This document shows positions 61,179 to 64,000 of a DNA stretch of 64,000 nt, piece after piece. Position numbers and translations under genes: made by a program. The notes beneath the pieces were generated by a model. The model was not told the origin of the DNA. It saw only the letters and a program-made list of their open reading frames with translations, and made no database searches. Numbering within the stretch: the first letter of the stretch is position 1; every line of letters starts with the position of its first letter. Location: NCBI RefSeq assembly GCF_000382365.1, contig NZ_KB908215.1:930001-994000 (forward strand). Reading direction: 5' to 3'. The DNA is from Pannonibacter phragmitetus DSM 14782. GTDB taxonomy: Bacteria; Pseudomonadota; Alphaproteobacteria; Rhizobiales; Stappiaceae.

Positions 61179-62315
61179 CTAGCTCAGCAGGTCACGGGCA
61201 ATGATGGTTCGCTGGATCTCAGAGGAACCTTCGTAAATCCGGAAGATCCGCAGGTCCCGCAGGTGGCGTTCCAGCGGAAAGTCGCGGGTGTAGCCGTATC
61301 CGCCGTGGATCTGCAGCGCCCGGTCTGCAATGCGCCAGGCCGCCTCGCTAGCGTAGAGCTTGGCAAAGGCGGAGTCCCGCGAATAGCGCTCTCCCGTTCC
61401 GCGCTTGCGGGCGGCCTGCAACCCCAGGGCCCGCGCAGCCGCCAGTTCGGTGGCACAGTCGGCCAGCATCCATTGCAGCCCCTGGAAACTGCCGATCGGC
61501 TGTCCGCCGACCTCGCGTTCCCTTGCATAAGACACAGCCGCATCCAGCGCGGCGCGCGCAATGCCGGTGGCCTGAGCAGCCACTTCGATACGGCCATTGT
61601 CCAGTACCTTCATCGCGGTGCGGAACCCGGTGCCTTCGTCGCCTAGCCGGTTTTCCGCAGGCACGTGGCAGTCGAACGAGACCGGGAACACATGGCCGCC
61701 GCGCAGGCCCATGGTTTCCTCGTGCCTGCCGATCTCCACCCCCTCGATCCTGGCCGGTTCCACCACGAAGGCGCTGACCCCGCGGGCGCCGGCAGCGCTG
61801 TCCGTCTTGGCGTAGACTACAATAAAATCCGCCTCCCCCGCATTGGAGATGAAGCACTTGGAGCCCTTCAGCCGGTAGCCGTCGCCGTCGCGGGTGGCGG
61901 TGCTGCGCATGTCCGCCGGGTTGGAGCCGGCCATCGGTTCCGTCAGGGCAAAGGCCCCCAGAGCCTCACCCGCCGCTGCGGCAGGCAGAATGCGCTGCTT
62001 CAGCGCCTCATCGGCGCCCAGAAGCAGCGAATCCGTGGCCAGGAAATGCGCGGTCAGCATTGATGCGGTGGAGCCGCAGGCCCCCGCGATGGCCTCCACC
62101 GCACAGTAGAGCGCCGGCCCGGACAGGCCGATGCCGCCATAAGCTTCGGGCAGGTTCATCCCCATGATGCCCATCCCGGCCAACGCCGGACGATGCAGGG
62201 TCGCAAATCGGGACTTTGCATCGATTTCGGCGGCGGCAGGCGCCAGTATCTTGCTGGAGAACCGTTCGATCTGGCCGATGACGGCCTGTTCTTCGCTGTT
62301 CAGGTCAAGGCTCAT
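61179..62315 (-). CDS. Acyl-CoA dehydrogenase
   Basis: The 378-residue flavoenzyme makes 2-enoyl-CoA from an acyl-CoA. FALTEPMAGSNPADMRSTA near residue 117, LKGSKCFISNAGEADFIVVYAKT near 148 and the C-terminal IHGGYGYTRDFPLERHLRDLRIFRIYEGSSEIQ are typical, with the catalytic Glu in IYEGSSE. It is coupled to a CoA-transferase gene by a four-base overlap, so it probably acts on a CoA ester made by that enzyme. The substrate is unknown. Confidence 0.95.
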   Translation of the reverse strand: MSLDLNSEEQAVIGQIERFSSKILAPAAAEIDAKSRFATLHRPALAGMGIMGMNLPEAYGGIGLSGPALYCAVEAIAGACGSTASMLTAHFLATDSLLLGADEALKQRILPAAAAGEALGAFALTEPMAGSNPADMRSTATRDGDGYRLKGSKCFISNAGEADFIVVYAKTDSAAGARGVSAFVVEPARIEGVEIGRHEETMGLRGGHVFPVSFDCHVPAENRLGDEGTGFRTAMKVLDNGRIEVAAQATGIARAALDAAVSYAREREVGGQPIGSFQGLQWMLADCATELAAARALGLQAARKRGTGERYSRDSAFAKLYASEAAWRIADRALQIHGGYGYTRDFPLERHLRDLRIFRIYEGSSEIQRTIIARDLLS

Positions 62316-63493
62316 CGGGGCTCTCCCTGCTTGTGCCGCAGTTGTTGCAGAATATCCTGGGTGTGGGCGCCCAGGGCGGGCGCCGGCCGGCGTCCGCCCC
62401 GCGGCGCACCGCTAAAATGCACCGGTTGCTCTGGCACGGTGACAGTGCCGAGGGCGGGATGCTCCACTGTTGATGCCAGCCCGCGAGCCCGCACTTGCGG
62501 CGAGTTCCAGGCCTCGGATACCGAGCACAGGGCAGCAGCCGGAATGCCCGCCTCGGACAAAACCGCTACAGCCTCCTTCGCGTTGCGGTCGGCGGCCCAG
62601 CTTTCGATGTGCTGCGCCAGCGCCGGCTCGTTCTGCCGCCGCAAGGCATCGCTGGCAAAACGCGGATCGTCCGCCAGGTCCGGCGCGCCGATGGCGGCCG
62701 CGAAACGCTCGAACAGCCGGTCGTTCAGCACCGCAACGGTGAACCCGCCGTCACTCGCCGGATAGGTGCCGAAGGGGGCCGAAAGCGCATGCTTGTTGCC
62801 CGTCCGTCTTGGCGTCTCACCCGCCATCAGAGCCCGGCAGGCCGCAACCGGCATCATCGACACCAACGAGTCGTAGAGCGCCAGATCGACATGCCGCCCC
62901 CTGCCGCTGCAGCTGCGGTCGAACAGCGCTACCATCGCCCCGAAGGCCGCGAACATGCCGCCGGCAACGTCGGCAAAGGCTTCGCCGACCATCATGGGCG
63001 GCCCGTCTCCGGCGCCAGTCATATCCATCAGCCCGCTCATCGCCTGGATGATGATGTCATAGGCCGGCTGCATCCGGTTCGGGCCTGTCTGGCCGAACCC
63101 GGACACAGAAACATAGACCAGCCGGGGACAGGCCTCGCACAGCGCTTGCGCCCCCAACCCGAACCGCTCCATCACACCGGGGCGGAAGTTTTCGACCAGT
63201 ACGTCGCACTCCGCCGCCAGCGCCCGGGCCGCCGCCGCGCCTTCTTCGGATTTCAGATCCAGAATGATCGATTTCTTGCCGCGGTTCACCGATTGGAACA
63301 GCAGGCTCTCGCCGTCCCTGAACGGACCGATATGGCGGTAATCGTCGCCCGTAGGAGGCTCGACCTTGATCACCTCCGCACCCAGATCAGCCATCAGCGC
63401 CGTGCAGTAGGGCCCGGCCAGAACGCGGGAGAAATCCAGCACCCGAACACCCTCGAGCGGCTTGCGGCCTGCGGTTCTGTCAGTTTCGAACAT
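62312..63493 (-). CDS. CaiB/BaiF family CoA transferase
   Basis: The 393-residue protein is a class III CoA transferase: LEGVRVLDFSRVLAGPYCTALMADLGAEVIKVEPPTGDD split over residues 13-52, SVNRGKKSIILDLKSEEG near 70 and the catalytic Asp in PAYDIIIQAMSGLMDMTG near 145. It transfers CoA from one acid to another. Its stop overlaps the acyl-CoA dehydrogenase start (ATGA). The pair would activate and desaturate a carboxylic acid. Divergent LysR gene upstream. Confidence 0.94.
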   Translation of the reverse strand: MFETDRTAGRKPLEGVRVLDFSRVLAGPYCTALMADLGAEVIKVEPPTGDDYRHIGPFRDGESLLFQSVNRGKKSIILDLKSEEGAAAARALAAECDVLVENFRPGVMERFGLGAQALCEACPRLVYVSVSGFGQTGPNRMQPAYDIIIQAMSGLMDMTGAGDGPPMMVGEAFADVAGGMFAAFGAMVALFDRSCSGRGRHVDLALYDSLVSMMPVAACRALMAGETPRRTGNKHALSAPFGTYPASDGGFTVAVLNDRLFERFAAAIGAPDLADDPRFASDALRRQNEPALAQHIESWAADRNAKEAVAVLSEAGIPAAALCSVSEAWNSPQVRARGLASTVEHPALGTVTVPEQPVHFSGAPRGGRRPAPALGAHTQDILQQLRHKQGEPR

Positions 63494-63578
63494 GCATCCC
63501 CCATCATTTGTTTACTGGAGGATAGCGTCCGGTTGGGTATACTCGGAAATAAGAGCGCGATATAAAGGATATTCTCGT

Positions 63579-64000
63579 TTGAATATACCATTGAACTTCC
63601 GTCAAGTCGAAGTCCTGCTGGCAGTCGCGGACACCGGAAGCACCGCTGCGGCAAGCCGCGCGCTGAATACCTCGCAGCCCGCAGTTTCGCTGGCCATTTC
63701 CCGCTGCGAGGAAGTGTTCGGGCAGAAGCTTTTCATCCGTATCCCCGGACGCGGGATGGAACTGACCCCGTTCGGGCAGCACAAGCTCGCCCAGTTGCGC
63801 GAATTGGAGAAGCAGGCGCGCTGGGTCCTGAGCGGCGGTGAAGGAACGCCGGAATTCTTGCATCTCGGGGTGTTTTCCACCCTGGGGCCGCGCCACGCTC
63901 CGCAGTTGGTGCGAGACTTTCTGAAGGCCCACCCCAACACCGAAGTCCGTATCCTTGAAGGCGACCTGCAAACGCTGTTCGACTGGCTCAGCGAGGGCCG
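63579..64000 (+). CDS. LysR family regulator, cut by the right edge
   Basis: The first 140 codons are visible. After a TTG start the protein reads NIPLNFRQVEVLLAVADTGS, then AAASRALNTSQPAVSLAISR, the LysR helix-turn-helix, and continues into the effector domain (LHLGVFSTLGPRHAPQLV). An AAGGA ribosome-binding site lies nine bases before the TTG. The 85-base divergent gap has an ATATTC-N6-GAATAT dyad at 63569-63586 overlapping the start, a possible autoregulatory site. It probably controls the CoA-transferase/acyl-CoA dehydrogenase pair. The frame stays open to the window end. Confidence 0.88.
   Translation, partial: MNIPLNFRQVEVLLAVADTGSTAAASRALNTSQPAVSLAISRCEEVFGQKLFIRIPGRGMELTPFGQHKLAQLRELEKQARWVLSGGEGTPEFLHLGVFSTLGPRHAPQLVRDFLKAHPNTEVRILEGDLQTLFDWLSEG

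Overview
The window looks like chromosomal DNA of a high-GC alphaproteobacterium of the Hyphomicrobiales (Rhizobiales) type. The pointers are a RirA-like iron regulator, an HmuP/HemP protein, a choline ABC transporter of the rhizobial ChoXWV kind beside betIAB, and many TRAP and branched-chain amino-acid transporters. Genus is not determinable from the sequence alone; a marine/soil Stappiaceae-like relative is my guess. Genes are dense, mostly in co-oriented operons with ATGA-type overlaps. I found no tRNA, rRNA, CRISPR array, transposase or prophage gene.

Layout. 1-28: start of a gene running off the left edge. 0.1-6.6 kb: a leftward operon (N-formylglutamate amidohydrolase, TRAP transporter QMP, glutamine-synthetase-like ligase) divergent from an RpiR regulator. 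6.6-7.1 kb: a GC-rich inverted-repeat element that recurs at 54.3 kb. 7.1-14.1 kb: choline uptake (choXWV, leftward) and conversion to glycine betaine (betI-betA-betB, rightward), with a BetI-like palindrome between them. 14.4-15.7 kb: a lower-GC orphan gene (DUF5623-like). 16-20 kb: HI0933-type flavoprotein, LacI regulator, RirA, HmuP and a small DMT protein. 20.2-25.5 kb: a complete Liv-type ABC transporter plus kynB. 26.2-28.3 kb: a GGDEF-EAL protein. 28.3-31.2 kb: kynA-kynU and a divergent GntR regulator, which with kynB complete tryptophan to anthranilate. 31.5-35.4 kb: MAPEG protein, orphan TRAP binding protein, GntR, AnmK and a globin.

35.7-45.0 kb is the most striking block. It is a heme-acquisition locus of the Has type, read leftward: ECF sigma factor, FecR-like anti-sigma, TonB receptor with signalling domain, HasA-like secreted protein carrying an RTX-type module, type I secretion ATPase and adaptor, and heme oxygenase. 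Two matching ECF-type promoters (CTGAAAAATT-N13-CGTCT) sit at equal distance before the anti-sigma and receptor genes, and a TGA-N9-TCA RirA-type box precedes the receptor. A related box overlaps the hmuP promoter near rirA, so both heme loci may share one iron circuit.

45.2-48.6 kb: a PLP decarboxylase, a toxin-antitoxin pair with a perfect 28-bp operator palindrome and an attached HicB-like gene, and a LysR regulator. 48.9-57.1 kb: a single-direction cluster combining 5-oxoprolinase-type PxpA/B/C proteins, a free biotin carboxyl carrier, a biotin carboxylase, a TorT-like binding protein and a ribose-type ABC transporter; it may import and open or carboxylate an unidentified small substrate. 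57.3-61.0 kb: gabT-gabD divergent from an unusual MerR-XRE-cupin regulator, with two separate palindromes between them. 61.2-64.0 kb: an acyl-CoA dehydrogenase and CoA transferase pair divergent from a LysR gene cut by the right edge.
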